DNA of 52,803 bases from an uncultured Lachnospiraceae bacterium (GTDB lineage: Bacteria; Bacillota; Clostridia; Lachnospirales; Lachnospiraceae): contig CADBPC010000101.1 in NCBI GenBank assembly GCA_902796425.1, positions 1-52,803 on the forward strand, in the 5' to 3' direction. Under the pieces are notes generated by a model. It ran no database searches. It saw nothing but the letters and a program-made list of their open reading frames with translations, and was not told where the DNA came from. The position numbers and the translations under genes are program-made. Position 1 is the first letter of the stretch. Every line of letters begins with the position of its first letter. Shown one piece after another: positions 8,527 through 16,797 of this stretch.

Positions 8527-8576
8527 ATCCCTTTCCTTTCTGCGATCCTGCTTACTGCCTGATAACATGAAAAATC

Positions 8577-8598
8577 ACTGAATTCATTGTAATTCAGT
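8577..8598 (-). terminator. Terminator-like inverted repeat after the rsuA-type gene
   Basis: An 8-bp stem, ACTGAATT/AATTCAGT, with a 6-base loop is followed on the minus strand by GATTTTT. This fits a Rho-independent terminator for the rsuA-type gene. Because the XRE-type start is 50 bases further on, it could also act as an operator for that gene. Confidence 0.5.
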
Positions 8599-8628
8599 TT
8601 CGCGCAGGTGTCAGCAGTTTTTGCACTC

Positions 8629-9336
8629 TCAGCACTCCTTCAAAGCGGCCAGTTCGGCCTCGGTCAGCGGCCTGCAGGCGCCCTCCTCAAGGTCCGGATC
8701 GAGAACAAGCGGCCCCATGGAAAGTCTCTTCAGATAGGTGACTTCCTTCCCGACGGCCTGGAACATCCTCTTGATCTGGTGGAATTTCCCCTCCCGGATT
8801 GTAATGAGGACCTCGCTCTGCCTGGCAGTGCTGCTGCGGATCTCAAGCTCTGCCGGGAGCGCCGTCAGGCTCTCGTCCACCAAAAGCCCCTCCTTAAAGA
8901 GGCGGACATCCTCCTGCGTAACCTGTCCGTCGACCCTTGCAAAATAGACCTTGTCGACATGGCTTTTCGGAGACAGCAGCCGGTGCGCAAGATCGCCGTC
9001 ATTGGAAATAAGAAGAAGCCCCACGGTATCCTTGTCGAGGCGTCCCACGGGAAAGAGATCCTTTCGGCGATCGTCCGGCATCAGGTCCAGCACAGTTTCC
9101 TGCTTCGGGTCCTCGCTCGCGCTGATGACGCCGGCAGGCTTGTTCATCATGTAGTATTCATGCCGGCTGTAGGTCACCTGTTTTCCCCGGCAGATAATCA
9201 CCTCATTCCCGCTCACGGCCGCCCCGGGATCCTTAACGGGAACGCCGTCAACCAGGACCTCGCCCTTTCGGACCAGGGTTTTAATCTCTTTTCTTGTGCC
9301 GATATTCATATCGGAAAGAAGCTTGTCAAGACGCAT
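8629..9336 (-). CDS. rsuA: 16S rRNA pseudouridine synthase, RsuA family
   Basis: The 235-residue protein starts with an S4 RNA-binding domain (RLDKLLSDMNIGTRKEIKTL), followed by the RsuA/RluB/E/F catalytic domain. The catalytic Asp is in VGRLDKDTVGLLL (about residue 100), and the KFHQIKRMF motif typical of the family is present. It would isomerise uridine 516 (E. coli numbering) of 16S rRNA; the RsuA versus RluE/F assignment is by overall resemblance. Two ATGs lie 6 bases apart (9342 and 9336). GGGAG directly abuts the first, so the second is the better start. It is transcribed divergently from the MBL hydrolase gene. Confidence 0.87.
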   Translation of the reverse strand: MRLDKLLSDMNIGTRKEIKTLVRKGEVLVDGVPVKDPGAAVSGNEVIICRGKQVTYSRHEYYMMNKPAGVISASEDPKQETVLDLMPDDRRKDLFPVGRLDKDTVGLLLISNDGDLAHRLLSPKSHVDKVYFARVDGQVTQEDVRLFKEGLLVDESLTALPAELEIRSSTARQSEVLITIREGKFHQIKRMFQAVGKEVTYLKRLSMGPLVLDPDLEEGACRPLTEAELAALKEC

Positions 9337-9376
9337 CGTCATCTCCCGGAAAAAAGCTTGTATGATTTCTTTTCAT

Positions 9377-9385
9377 ATTCTACCA
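9377..9385 (-). promoter_or_regulatory. Extended -10 promoter for the rsuA-type gene
   Basis: On the minus strand the sequence reads TGGTAGAAT, an extended -10 element, 41 bases before the rsuA-type start. No clear -35 box is seen. Confidence 0.5.
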
Positions 9386-9429
9386 TAGGTTCGAACGTGA
9401 GAATAATCTGCAGCGGAAGGAGACAGAAT

Positions 9430-10263
9430 ATGGCATTACAGGGATGGTATAAAAGCGGAGAAGAACTCCTTGATGAGATGAAAACCACAAAGCTGCCGGA
9501 AAAAATGACTGCCCTGTGGTTTCTCGGCCAGGCGGGCATTGTGGTGAAGACAGGCAATACGCTGATTGCGATCGACCCCTACCTTGAGGATCGCGACGTA
9601 AGGTCCTTCCCGGTTCCCTTTGAGCCCTCGCAGGCAGATCTGTTCGATTTTGTGGTCTGCTCACATGACCACGGCGACCACCTGAATTACCATACGGTCA
9701 GCGAAATAGCAAAGAATGCGGAAAATACCCGCTTCATTATTCCCGCCCCGCATGTGCGGAAGGTCTGCGGGCTCGGCGTCTCGGAAGGCAGGATCATCCC
9801 GGCACACGAGAACAGGGACATTTGCCTGCAGGAGGGCATCACGGTGACTCCCGTCAGGGCGATGCACGACGAATTCCACCTGGACGAAAACGGAGACTAT
9901 GAGGACATGGGCTTTGTCATCCGCATCCCCGGCGCGGTGTTCTATCACTCCGGCGATACCGTTGAGTGGGACACCATGGTGGAGGACCTCGCACCGTATG
10001 GAATCGATGTCGCACTGCTCCCCATCAACGGAAGCGACTGGAAGAGAAAGCACAGGGACTGCATCGGGAACCTGAACTACAGGGAGGCCGCGGACGTCGC
10101 GGGCGGCATCGGCGCTGATCTCCTGATCCCCCTGCACTTTGATCTTTTCCCGGCCAACAGCGAGAACCCTGCGTTCCTGATCGACTATATGCACCGCATG
10201 TATCCCGACAGAAAATGTCACGTCATGGTTCCCGGCGAGCGCTTTGTCTATCTCAGGGGGTAA
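9430..10263 (+). CDS. UlaG-like MBL-fold metallohydrolase
   Basis: The 277-residue protein carries the metallo-beta-lactamase motif HDHGDH (79-84), a later metal-ligand region YHSGDTVEW and the C-terminal segment LIPLHFDLF. The fold and length match the UlaG (L-ascorbate-6-phosphate lactonase)-like branch. The true ulaG of the ascorbate locus is elsewhere in this window at 32345, so this paralogue probably acts on another lactone or phosphoester. The open frame extends upstream to 8608, but that part is antisense to the rsuA-type gene and is not coding; the ATG at 9430 follows GGAAGGAG. It is 9 bases upstream of the HisJ-type gene, suggesting an operon. Confidence 0.82.
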   Translation: MALQGWYKSGEELLDEMKTTKLPEKMTALWFLGQAGIVVKTGNTLIAIDPYLEDRDVRSFPVPFEPSQADLFDFVVCSHDHGDHLNYHTVSEIAKNAENTRFIIPAPHVRKVCGLGVSEGRIIPAHENRDICLQEGITVTPVRAMHDEFHLDENGDYEDMGFVIRIPGAVFYHSGDTVEWDTMVEDLAPYGIDVALLPINGSDWKRKHRDCIGNLNYREAADVAGGIGADLLIPLHFDLFPANSENPAFLIDYMHRMYPDRKCHVMVPGERFVYLRG

Positions 10264-10272
10264 AAAGAACCG

Positions 10273-11094
10273 ATGCAGAAAATCCTGGCAAACTATCACA
10301 CACACACCGTCCTCTGCGACGGGAAAAACACGCCTCTGGAAATGGCGCAGAGGGCGGCTGAACTCGGCTTTACGCACCTTGGCTTTTCCGGTCACATGGA
10401 CCCCGATATTCATATGGAAATTCAGGAGTATTACAGACAGATCGGCCTCCTGAAAGAGCAGTTTAAGGGAAAGCTGGATATCCTTATGGGAGTGGAGCTG
10501 GATGCGCTCTATGATCCGGACTGCGCCCCGCAGGCGGAATACATCATCGGATCGACGCATTTTATGGACGTGGACAGCGAGATCCCGATGTCCGTGGACA
10601 ACTCGGAAGAAATGCTGGCTGCGCTGTGCCATGAATTCTATGCGGATGATTACTACGCCATGTCAAAGGCTTACTATGAGCTGGAGGCGACGGTGTATGA
10701 CAGGCTTCACTGCACCTTCGTGGGGCATTTTGACCTGATCACCAGATTTAACGACAGCCTTCATTTTCTCGACGAGACCGATCCCCGTTACTATATGCCG
10801 GCGCTGGAAGCCATGGAGCATCTGGTAAAACAGGGCGTACCCTTCGAGCTCAACACCGGCGCCGTGAGCAGGGGAAGAAAAAAGGAATTCTACCCCAATA
10901 ATTATCTTCTAAAGAACCTTCATGAATTCGGGGGAGAGATTTTCATAAGCTCCGACGTCCACCAGAGGGAGCACCTGAACGGATGCTTTGATGAAGCTGC
11001 GCGGGCAGCGCTCCTTTGCGGATTTGACCACTACAACATTCTGGAGCACGACGGCACAGGGAAAGTTGTCATGCGCGAAGTCCCGCTTCGCTGA
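10273..11094 (+). CDS. hisJ: Histidinol-phosphatase, PHP family (HisJ type)
   Basis: The 273-residue PHP-domain phosphatase begins with the metal-binding HTH motif at residues 9-11 (NYHTHTVLCDG). Further PHP ligands are visible in FSGHMDPD, GVELDALYD, GSTHFMD, FVGHFDLI and SSDVHQREH. The length and these motifs fit the HisJ branch, which dephosphorylates L-histidinol phosphate to histidinol. No other his gene is nearby, so a related phosphoester is possible. It is probably co-transcribed with the preceding MBL hydrolase. The gene ends convergently with the YfhO-type gene. Confidence 0.8.
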   Translation: MQKILANYHTHTVLCDGKNTPLEMAQRAAELGFTHLGFSGHMDPDIHMEIQEYYRQIGLLKEQFKGKLDILMGVELDALYDPDCAPQAEYIIGSTHFMDVDSEIPMSVDNSEEMLAALCHEFYADDYYAMSKAYYELEATVYDRLHCTFVGHFDLITRFNDSLHFLDETDPRYYMPALEAMEHLVKQGVPFELNTGAVSRGRKKEFYPNNYLLKNLHEFGGEIFISSDVHQREHLNGCFDEAARAALLCGFDHYNILEHDGTGKVVMREVPLR

Positions 11095-11110
11095 CAGACC
11101 GCCGGGCGCC

Positions 11111-13789
11111 TTACTTTGCGCCGGCAGAAGATATCCTCTCATGGAACTGCGAACGAACCGCCGCAAGGCGGTTTGTTTTATCCAGGAAAAGATACAGAAG
11201 GAATCCGGCCGCAAAGAGAATGCTGATGACAATTCCCGCGTGCCACCCGGCAGGGACAAATGTCAGCTCGACGGTATGCGCCTTTCCGTCTGAAGGAAGG
11301 TCAATTCCCGTGTACATGTCGAACAGGGGCTGCGTTTTTGCGGGAGCGCCGTCGATCCTGACCTCCCATTCCTCACTGTAGGGAACAGAGAGAAGAAGCG
11401 CTTTTACGTCCTCCGGCGCGTCAATGTAAAGATGCGAGGAGGTGACTTTTTCGATGTCACAGGAGTTCGCGGCTGCAGGCCCAAGGACGGCGTCCTCTTT
11501 CTTAAGATCCTCCGTAACGAACAGAAAATCCTCCGCCTCCGGCATCTGTGTGATGTTGCGGACCTCCACGGTGACCTCGCTCCCTTCGGGGAAGCTTCCG
11601 AGGTCCAGGACCCTTGTGCACGCAAGATTCCCGAAGTGATCCGGGAGCGTAACGCCGTTCACCGTAAGGATCATATCCTCGTAGGTTTTCAGATTGACCG
11701 CATAGAAATACAGCATTCCGTCGGCAGCTGTCCTGAGCTTAAAGACAGCAGCCGTATCCGAGTCCTCCGTGTGGTGCTCAAGGACCTGCGGAGCCTTGAA
11801 GACCTCGGCCTTATGCCCGGTGTACATTCCGAGGACCGACTGCGCGAAGGAGAAGGGATTGCTCTCATCTGCAGTCTCCTCATAGTGCTGAATAAGTGCG
11901 GGAAGAGACTCCTGCATGCCGACAGCAACCGGCACGGCAAAGTCATCCTTTTCATAAGTCCCGTCCCCTAAAAGATACCGCACGCCGAAAAGCCGGTTGA
12001 CTAGCTTTGTGTTGTGCGGGCCGTAGGCGACAAAGAACGTGTTCTCGTTAAACCCGAGCTTTTTTAAGAAACCCCTCTGCCGCATCTGCGTCTCCGAGCT
12101 GTAGACACTGACGCCGTTGTACCAGTACAGCATCGCGTCGTTCTCAGAGCGGGGATCCTTGTTTTCAATTCTGTAAAAATCACCGTCTTTGGCCCTGATT
12201 TCCTCAATCAGCGCGCCGTCCGTGGCAAGCTTCTCATCGAAGAAGGACTGCTGGTGCTCCAGAAGAGAATTCGCCCGGTAAGTGATGTAGAAATTCACCG
12301 ACAGATCGAACAGGTGGACAACTGTCAGGGACAGGCACGCCAGCACCGTAAAGTCCTTCAGAAGCCCGGCGAGAGGCCCCTTGTGGAAATCCTGCGCCAG
12401 AATGATATACAGAAGGAGCGCCAGAGAGAGAAGGAGCGTCACATTTGCCAGCTTCTTGAGCCCCGCCAGATAGGTATAGCTTCCTGTCAGGACGATCGCG
12501 GAAACCGCTGCGACGATCAGGAAGGAATAAAGGATGTTTTTCTTCGTGAGGCTTCCCCGCTCCAGCCAGCACTGGTATGAGCAGCAGATCACCAGGAAGA
12601 TCAGGATGAAGGAATATCTGTACCGGTAGCCCTCCGGCTCGCTCATCGCGTGCCAGACGATATCGATTACCGGCACACTGAAGCTGATGACGAGAAAGAG
12701 GGAGAGGACCGCAGCTTTTATCTTTTCCTTCCTGCTGAATGCGGAGTTGAAAAAGTACAGGGTAAACAGGAAGCACATCATTACGCCGCAGTAAATGAGC
12801 GGCGTCCCGTCGAAAATCTGGGACGTGTCAAAGCTCATGGAGAACGCTTTGGAAAGGATATCCCTCGGGGAAAGGGAGGGAAAATAGAGCCCCTTTCCGT
12901 ATGCCATGCTGTTCTTGCCGCTCCCGATCAGGGACAGGAAGGTCGGCAGCATCAGAAAAGCGGACAGCCCCGCGCTGACAGCGCACAGACAGCACCAGCG
13001 CAGCACTGATGTCCTGTTTTCACTGTACAGAAGGACATAGACAAACAGGAACAGCAGGATCATGTAGGTGATGTAATAATTGCAGTACAGGGATAAAAAC
13101 AGCAGAAGGATAAACCTCACGCCGGAAGCCTTTTCCCCCTTAAGGAAGTGCCGCGTGTGCATAAACAGCAGGGGAAAGAGGATCACCACGTCGATCCACA
13201 TCGCGTTCTGGAGGTTCAGGACCACATAGCTCGAGAACGCATAGGCGGTTGTAAACAGGAGAATCGCGGGAGTCGGCCCGGACGCCGTCTTTGAAGCTCC
13301 CTTCCCGGCAGCTTTTCCGGCCCCCTTCCCTGACTTCTTCCCGGACGCCTTTTCCGTGGCCGGCCTGCGGGCGCACAGGTCACTGAGTGCGATAAAGGCA
13401 GTCAGGCCGCACAGGCCGCACTTTACCGCCAGCATGAGAGAGATCGCTGCCGGCAGCTGATGACGGCTCACAAATACAAAGGGAATCAGGAGGGGACTTG
13501 TCAGATAGTAGGCAAAAAGGCCCAGCGTCCCTCCGCCAAGCCCGCTGCTGAACGAGTAGAGAAAGTTTTCGTCCGTTGTCAGGACGCGGCGGTAGTGGGA
13601 ATAGAAATCCAGATACTGCCGCTTCATGTCGTTGAAAAGAAAGGTATTGTTGCCGAACGGCACGATTTTAAGCAGTGCGTACAGCAGAAGAATGAGCAAA
13701 AAAGGAACAATAAAGGAAAGCGCCGCAATAACCCTGCGGCGCTTTATCAACGAAAGAATATGTCTCAGATTGTCAAGCGCGTACTTCAT
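11111..13789 (-). CDS. YfhO-family polytopic membrane protein
   Basis: The protein is about 892 residues from the ATG at 13789. It has more than a dozen hydrophobic helices, then an extracytoplasmic C-terminal region rich in beta strands and a last helix near the C-terminus. The N-terminal signature FLFNDMKRQYLDFYSHYR and the loop FSSGLGGGTLGLFAYY are typical of YfhO/GT-C-like proteins, implicated in glycosylation of lipoteichoic acid or other envelope polymers. A Lys/Gly/Ala/Ser-rich stretch (about residues 140-168) interrupts a cytoplasmic loop. The frame continues 15 codons upstream into the aldolase gene, and the start overlaps that gene's last 17 bases, so translation may be coupled. No ribosome binding site is evident. 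Confidence 0.8.
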   Translation of the reverse strand: MKYALDNLRHILSLIKRRRVIAALSFIVPFLLILLLYALLKIVPFGNNTFLFNDMKRQYLDFYSHYRRVLTTDENFLYSFSSGLGGGTLGLFAYYLTSPLLIPFVFVSRHQLPAAISLMLAVKCGLCGLTAFIALSDLCARRPATEKASGKKSGKGAGKAAGKGASKTASGPTPAILLFTTAYAFSSYVVLNLQNAMWIDVVILFPLLFMHTRHFLKGEKASGVRFILLLFLSLYCNYYITYMILLFLFVYVLLYSENRTSVLRWCCLCAVSAGLSAFLMLPTFLSLIGSGKNSMAYGKGLYFPSLSPRDILSKAFSMSFDTSQIFDGTPLIYCGVMMCFLFTLYFFNSAFSRKEKIKAAVLSLFLVISFSVPVIDIVWHAMSEPEGYRYRYSFILIFLVICCSYQCWLERGSLTKKNILYSFLIVAAVSAIVLTGSYTYLAGLKKLANVTLLLSLALLLYIILAQDFHKGPLAGLLKDFTVLACLSLTVVHLFDLSVNFYITYRANSLLEHQQSFFDEKLATDGALIEEIRAKDGDFYRIENKDPRSENDAMLYWYNGVSVYSSETQMRQRGFLKKLGFNENTFFVAYGPHNTKLVNRLFGVRYLLGDGTYEKDDFAVPVAVGMQESLPALIQHYEETADESNPFSFAQSVLGMYTGHKAEVFKAPQVLEHHTEDSDTAAVFKLRTAADGMLYFYAVNLKTYEDMILTVNGVTLPDHFGNLACTRVLDLGSFPEGSEVTVEVRNITQMPEAEDFLFVTEDLKKEDAVLGPAAANSCDIEKVTSSHLYIDAPEDVKALLLSVPYSEEWEVRIDGAPAKTQPLFDMYTGIDLPSDGKAHTVELTFVPAGWHAGIVISILFAAGFLLYLFLDKTNRLAAVRSQFHERISSAGAK

Positions 13790-14408
13790 CGATCGCGTCG
13801 CGCGCTGCCTTAGACAGCTCCGTGATCTTCGCATAATTGTGCGAAGAGATATCCGCCTTGGTGCATACCCAGCTGCCGCCGACTGCAGCGATGAACGGAG
13901 CCTCGATATACTCCTTGATGTTCTCGCCGTTTACGCCGCCGGTGGGAAGGAACTTCAGGCCGACGAACGGGCCGGACAGAGCCTTCATGGCCTTCAGGCC
14001 GCCGTAGATGTTCGCGGGGAAGAACTTGACGAGCTTAAGGCCCCTGGAAAGAGCCATCATGATCTCGGTGGGAGTCGCAACGCCAGGAAGGATCGGAACG
14101 TTGTTCTCTACGCAGTAATCAACGGTCGCGGGATCAAAACCGGGGGAAACGATAAAGTTTGCGCCGGCTTCGAGAATAGCCTTGCAGGCATCCAGATTCA
14201 GGACGGTGCCTGCGCCGACCAGCATCTCAGGAACCTCTTTTGCAATGCGGCGGACGGACTCAAGAGCCGCGTCTGTGCGCATGGTTACTTCCATACAGTC
14301 AATTCCGCCGGCGAGGAGTGCCTTTGCGGTATCTACGGCATCGTCCGCATTCTCAATGACAACAACGGGGACAATGCCACATTTCAGACATCTTTCAACT
14401 ACATCCAT
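13773..14408 (-). CDS. eda: KDPG/KHG aldolase (Eda)
   Basis: The 211-residue class I aldolase fits 2-keto-3-deoxy-6-phosphogluconate/4-hydroxy-2-oxoglutarate aldolase. Glu40 lies in MEVTMRT, the Schiff-base Lys128 in KLVKFFPA, and the phosphate-binding segment is FLPTGGVN. It would cleave KDPG to pyruvate and glyceraldehyde 3-phosphate. AGGAGG stands 9 bases before the ATG. No dehydratase or kinase of a uronate pathway is adjacent. An extended -10 promoter lies about 50 bases upstream. The end overlaps the start of the YfhO-type gene by 17 bases. Confidence 0.92.
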   Translation of the reverse strand: MDVVERCLKCGIVPVVVIENADDAVDTAKALLAGGIDCMEVTMRTDAALESVRRIAKEVPEMLVGAGTVLNLDACKAILEAGANFIVSPGFDPATVDYCVENNVPILPGVATPTEIMMALSRGLKLVKFFPANIYGGLKAMKALSGPFVGLKFLPTGGVNGENIKEYIEAPFIAAVGGSWVCTKADISSHNYAKITELSKAARDAIDEVRA

Positions 14409-14453
14409 TTTATGGTTACCTCCTGGAAAAGCTTAGTCTATTTACAACCAGAT

Positions 14454-14462
14454 ATTATAGCA
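14454..14462 (-). promoter_or_regulatory. Extended -10 promoter of eda
   Basis: The minus strand reads TGCTATAAT, a full extended -10 element, about 46 bases before the eda start. A clear -35 hexamer is missing, as is common with extended -10 promoters. Confidence 0.65.
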
Positions 14463-14556
14463 CATTAAGCGCGGGATAAGGATATTCAGGCATGATTATG
14501 TTAAAATTATATGCTGTTATATAAGCGAAAAAAACAAAGAGATGTAGGGAACGGAT

Positions 14557-15429
14557 ATGCCATCGACATTTGCACATCAATATTTCGGCGATCTTGTGTG
14601 GGAACAGCTTAAGGAGAAGACACAGGCGCTGGTCCGGAGTGACCGCGGACTGTACGACATCGGCCTCCAGGGACCGGATATTTTCTTTTATTACAACCCT
14701 CTGCGGAAGGGGGATCCCGTCGCGCGGATCGGGACCGACAAGCATAACATGACCGGCCGGGATTTTTTCAGGCAGGCGATGGAGAGGATCGCATCCTCCG
14801 GCCTTTCCGGGGCTGAGAAGGATGCGGCACATGCATATCTTTGCGGCGTAATCTGCCATTTCGCCCTGGACGCATCCCTTCACGCGAGGATCAACCGGTA
14901 TGAGGCAGAGGGCGGCGCAAACCATGCGGAGACCGAGGGCGAGCTGGACCGGGCGCTGATCGCTTCCCTGGGAAGAGACCCCGTAAAAGAGAAGATGACC
15001 GAGAAGTTCATCCCCTCCGCTCACCGTGCCCGCGCGATTTCCGGTGTCTATACAGAGGCCGGCGAGGAGACAATCCTGAAGGCACTGAAGAGCTTTGTCG
15101 GCTTTCACAAAATCCTGTACTGCCCGGGGAACCTGAAGCGGAACTTCCTTTTTACGGGCCTTCGCCTGATCGGAAAATATGAGAGCCTCCACGGGCATAT
15201 CACGAACAAAACTCCCGACGTCAGATGCGAAGAGAGCAGCCGCGTCCTGATACACATGCTGAATGAAGCCGTGCCCGCAGCCGCCGGGATGGCGGACGCC
15301 TTTGCGGCCTGCAGGAACGAAGCTCCGGACACAGCCCTTGCGGAAATGGCAAAGGCCGCCGCAGCCTGCGGCGTAAAAGATCTCCTGGAGCGTGACTACA
15401 ACGGAATCACGAAATCTGTTCCGGTATAA
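14557..15429 (+). CDS. Zinc-dependent phospholipase C-like protein
   Basis: The 290-residue protein starts MPSTFAHQYFGD without a signal peptide and fits the Zn_dep_PLPC family (PF00882). Likely zinc ligands are His7, the Asp in LQGPDIFFYY, and the His residues in GVICHFALDASLHARIN (about 107-119). Clostridial members of this family are often cytoplasmic and of unknown substrate, unlike secreted alpha-toxin. It starts at ATG 14557 after a GTAGGGA stretch and is divergent from eda. It is transcribed toward the citrate lyase operon, but a separate -10 box follows, so functional linkage to citrate metabolism is not implied. Confidence 0.75.
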   Translation: MPSTFAHQYFGDLVWEQLKEKTQALVRSDRGLYDIGLQGPDIFFYYNPLRKGDPVARIGTDKHNMTGRDFFRQAMERIASSGLSGAEKDAAHAYLCGVICHFALDASLHARINRYEAEGGANHAETEGELDRALIASLGRDPVKEKMTEKFIPSAHRARAISGVYTEAGEETILKALKSFVGFHKILYCPGNLKRNFLFTGLRLIGKYESLHGHITNKTPDVRCEESSRVLIHMLNEAVPAAAGMADAFAACRNEAPDTALAEMAKAAAACGVKDLLERDYNGITKSVPV

Positions 15430-15487
15430 CCCGGAGCCCTGGTCATTATTCTCGCCAACATTCTGGCAGTTGTGATAGGTGCCGGAT

Positions 15488-15493
15488 TATAAT
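15488..15493 (+). promoter_or_regulatory. -10 box of the citrate lyase operon
   Basis: TATAAT lies 143 bases before citD. There is no convincing -35 hexamer at 16-18 bases (TTGTGA is only 12 bases away), so an activator may be needed. The transcript would begin with a long structured leader. Confidence 0.5.
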
Positions 15494-15518
15494 GGATTTA
15501 CAAGCCTAAAATACTCTT

Positions 15519-15565
15519 CCCCTGCACCCATACATCGTGCCTGCACGAATGCATGGGTGCAGGGA
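15519..15565 (+). promoter_or_regulatory. Long hairpin in the citrate lyase leader
   Basis: A 12-bp stem, CCCTGCACCCAT/ATGGGTGCAGGG (15520-15531 with 15553-15564), is capped by an inner stem TCGTG/CACGA. No T-run follows, so it is unlikely to be a simple terminator. It is placed to act as a leader control element or mRNA stabiliser. Confidence 0.6.
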
Positions 15566-15598
15566 AGTGCACTTGAGGCACCTCTACATGAGCAAGTA

Positions 15599-15616
15599 GC
15601 GGGGCGGGGGCCCCGC
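15599..15616 (+). promoter_or_regulatory. GC-rich hairpin before citD
   Basis: GCGGGG (15599-15604) pairs with CCCCGC (15611-15616), ending 8 bases before the AAGGAG ribosome binding site of citD. It could modulate access to that site. Confidence 0.5.
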
Positions 15617-15635
15617 GGAGCGAAAGGAGTGACGG

Positions 15636-15899
15636 ATGATTATTGAAAAAAGCGCAGCGGCGGGGACACTTGAATCCAGCGACTGCCTGGTGACAGTTGA
15701 GCCGCATGAGAACGGAATCGAGCTGGAGATCAGCTCCGTAGTGCTGGAGCAGTACGGGGATGAAATTCGCAGCACTGTACTGGACACACTGAAGGAGCTG
15801 GACGTGCAGTCTGCCCATGTGCATGTACAGGACAGGGGCGCCATGAACTGCGTTATCGCAGCAAGGGTAGAGACGGCCGTCATGCGGGCACAGGACTGA
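15636..15899 (+). CDS. citD: Citrate lyase acyl carrier protein, gamma subunit
   Basis: The 87-residue protein matches CitD in length and sequence. Ser14, in the segment GTLESSD, is the expected attachment site of the phosphoribosyl-dephospho-CoA prosthetic group; the conserved end includes DRGAMNCVIAARVETA. The carrier presents acetyl or citryl thioesters to the alpha and beta subunits during cleavage of citrate to acetate and oxaloacetate. The start has AAAGGAG upstream. It is the first gene of the citD-citE-citF cluster. Confidence 0.95.
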   Translation: MIIEKSAAAGTLESSDCLVTVEPHENGIELEISSVVLEQYGDEIRSTVLDTLKELDVQSAHVHVQDRGAMNCVIAARVETAVMRAQD

Positions 15900-15915
15900 A
15901 GGGGAGGAAAACAAC

Positions 15916-16797
15916 ATGATCAGGACACTGACCTTTTTGCCCGGCAATACGCCGAACATGCTGATCAACGGCGACGCCTTCGGCGCGGATGCAATGATTC
16001 TCGATCTGGAGGACGCGGTTTCCCCCGCTGAGAAGGATTCTGCAAGGATCCTTGTCCGCAATTACCTTCGAAGGCACGCAAAAAGAAATACCTTTCTGAT
16101 CGTTCGCATCAATGCGACCGATACAGAGTACTGGAAGGATGATCTTGCGATGATTCTTCCGGAAAGACCGGACGCCGTCATGCCGACAAAGGTCAGCGGC
16201 GCCGCAATGCTCCGCACCCTGACGCAGGAGATGGAGCGCGTGGAGCAGAAGGCGGGGCTGGAAAAGCCCATAAGCCTCGTTCCGCTTATCGAGACTGCGA
16301 TGGGCGTTGAAAACGCGATGGAGATCGCATCCTTCTCGCCGAGGATCATCGGCATGGCCCTTGGCGGCGAGGACCTCACGGCGGATCTTCACTGCAAACG
16401 CACAAAGGAGGGGCAGGAAATCTTCTATGCCCGCACAAGGCTGGTCTGCGCGGGACGCGCGGCAGGCGTGGAAATCTTCGACACACCCTTTACCGATGTC
16501 GATGACATGGAAGGACTTGAAAAGGACGCGCAGTTTGCCAAGGGACTCGGCTTCGGAGGAAAGCTGGTTATTTCCCCCAGACACATCGATACGGTCAATG
16601 CGGTATTCAGTCCCACGAGGGAAGAAATCGAATACGCCGAGCAGGTCCTTGAGTGCATCCGCCTCGCCAAAATCCAGGGCAAGGGCGTTGTCTCCTTCCG
16701 CGGAAAGATGATCGACGCGCCGATCGTGGCAAGGGCACAGTTTGTTGTTGATGCGGCAAAACAGATTTTCGAGAGAGGAGGAGACGCAGATGAATAA
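15916..16797 (+). CDS. citE: Citrate lyase beta subunit (citryl-ACP lyase)
   Basis: The 293-residue protein is a CitE/HpcH-type TIM-barrel lyase. Conserved features are FLPGNTPNML, MILDLEDAVSPAEKD, a substrate Arg region (LIVRINATDTEYW), the Mg ligand region PLIETAMGVENA and MALGGEDLTADL. It splits citryl-ACP into oxaloacetate and acetyl-ACP. GGGAGG precedes the ATG by 8 bases. It lies 16 bases after citD and overlaps citF by 8 bases, consistent with a stoichiometric complex. Confidence 0.95.
   Translation: MIRTLTFLPGNTPNMLINGDAFGADAMILDLEDAVSPAEKDSARILVRNYLRRHAKRNTFLIVRINATDTEYWKDDLAMILPERPDAVMPTKVSGAAMLRTLTQEMERVEQKAGLEKPISLVPLIETAMGVENAMEIASFSPRIIGMALGGEDLTADLHCKRTKEGQEIFYARTRLVCAGRAAGVEIFDTPFTDVDDMEGLEKDAQFAKGLGFGGKLVISPRHIDTVNAVFSPTREEIEYAEQVLECIRLAKIQGKGVVSFRGKMIDAPIVARAQFVVDAAKQIFERGGDADE

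Noticed and set aside
8177-8581. Plus-strand open frame opposite the XRE-type gene
   Set aside because: It is the complement of the Ser/Lys repeats and gives an implausible Glu/Val/Phe-rich product.
9386-9400. GGTTCGAAC as a tRNA T-arm
   Set aside because: No acceptor, D or anticodon stems can be formed around it. It lies in an 87-base gap between divergent genes.
8608-9429. N-terminal half of a possible 551-residue plus-strand protein continuing into the MBL hydrolase
   Set aside because: This stretch is antisense to the rsuA-type gene, whose domains are clear. The MBL fold begins at the ATG at 9430 behind its own ribosome binding site.
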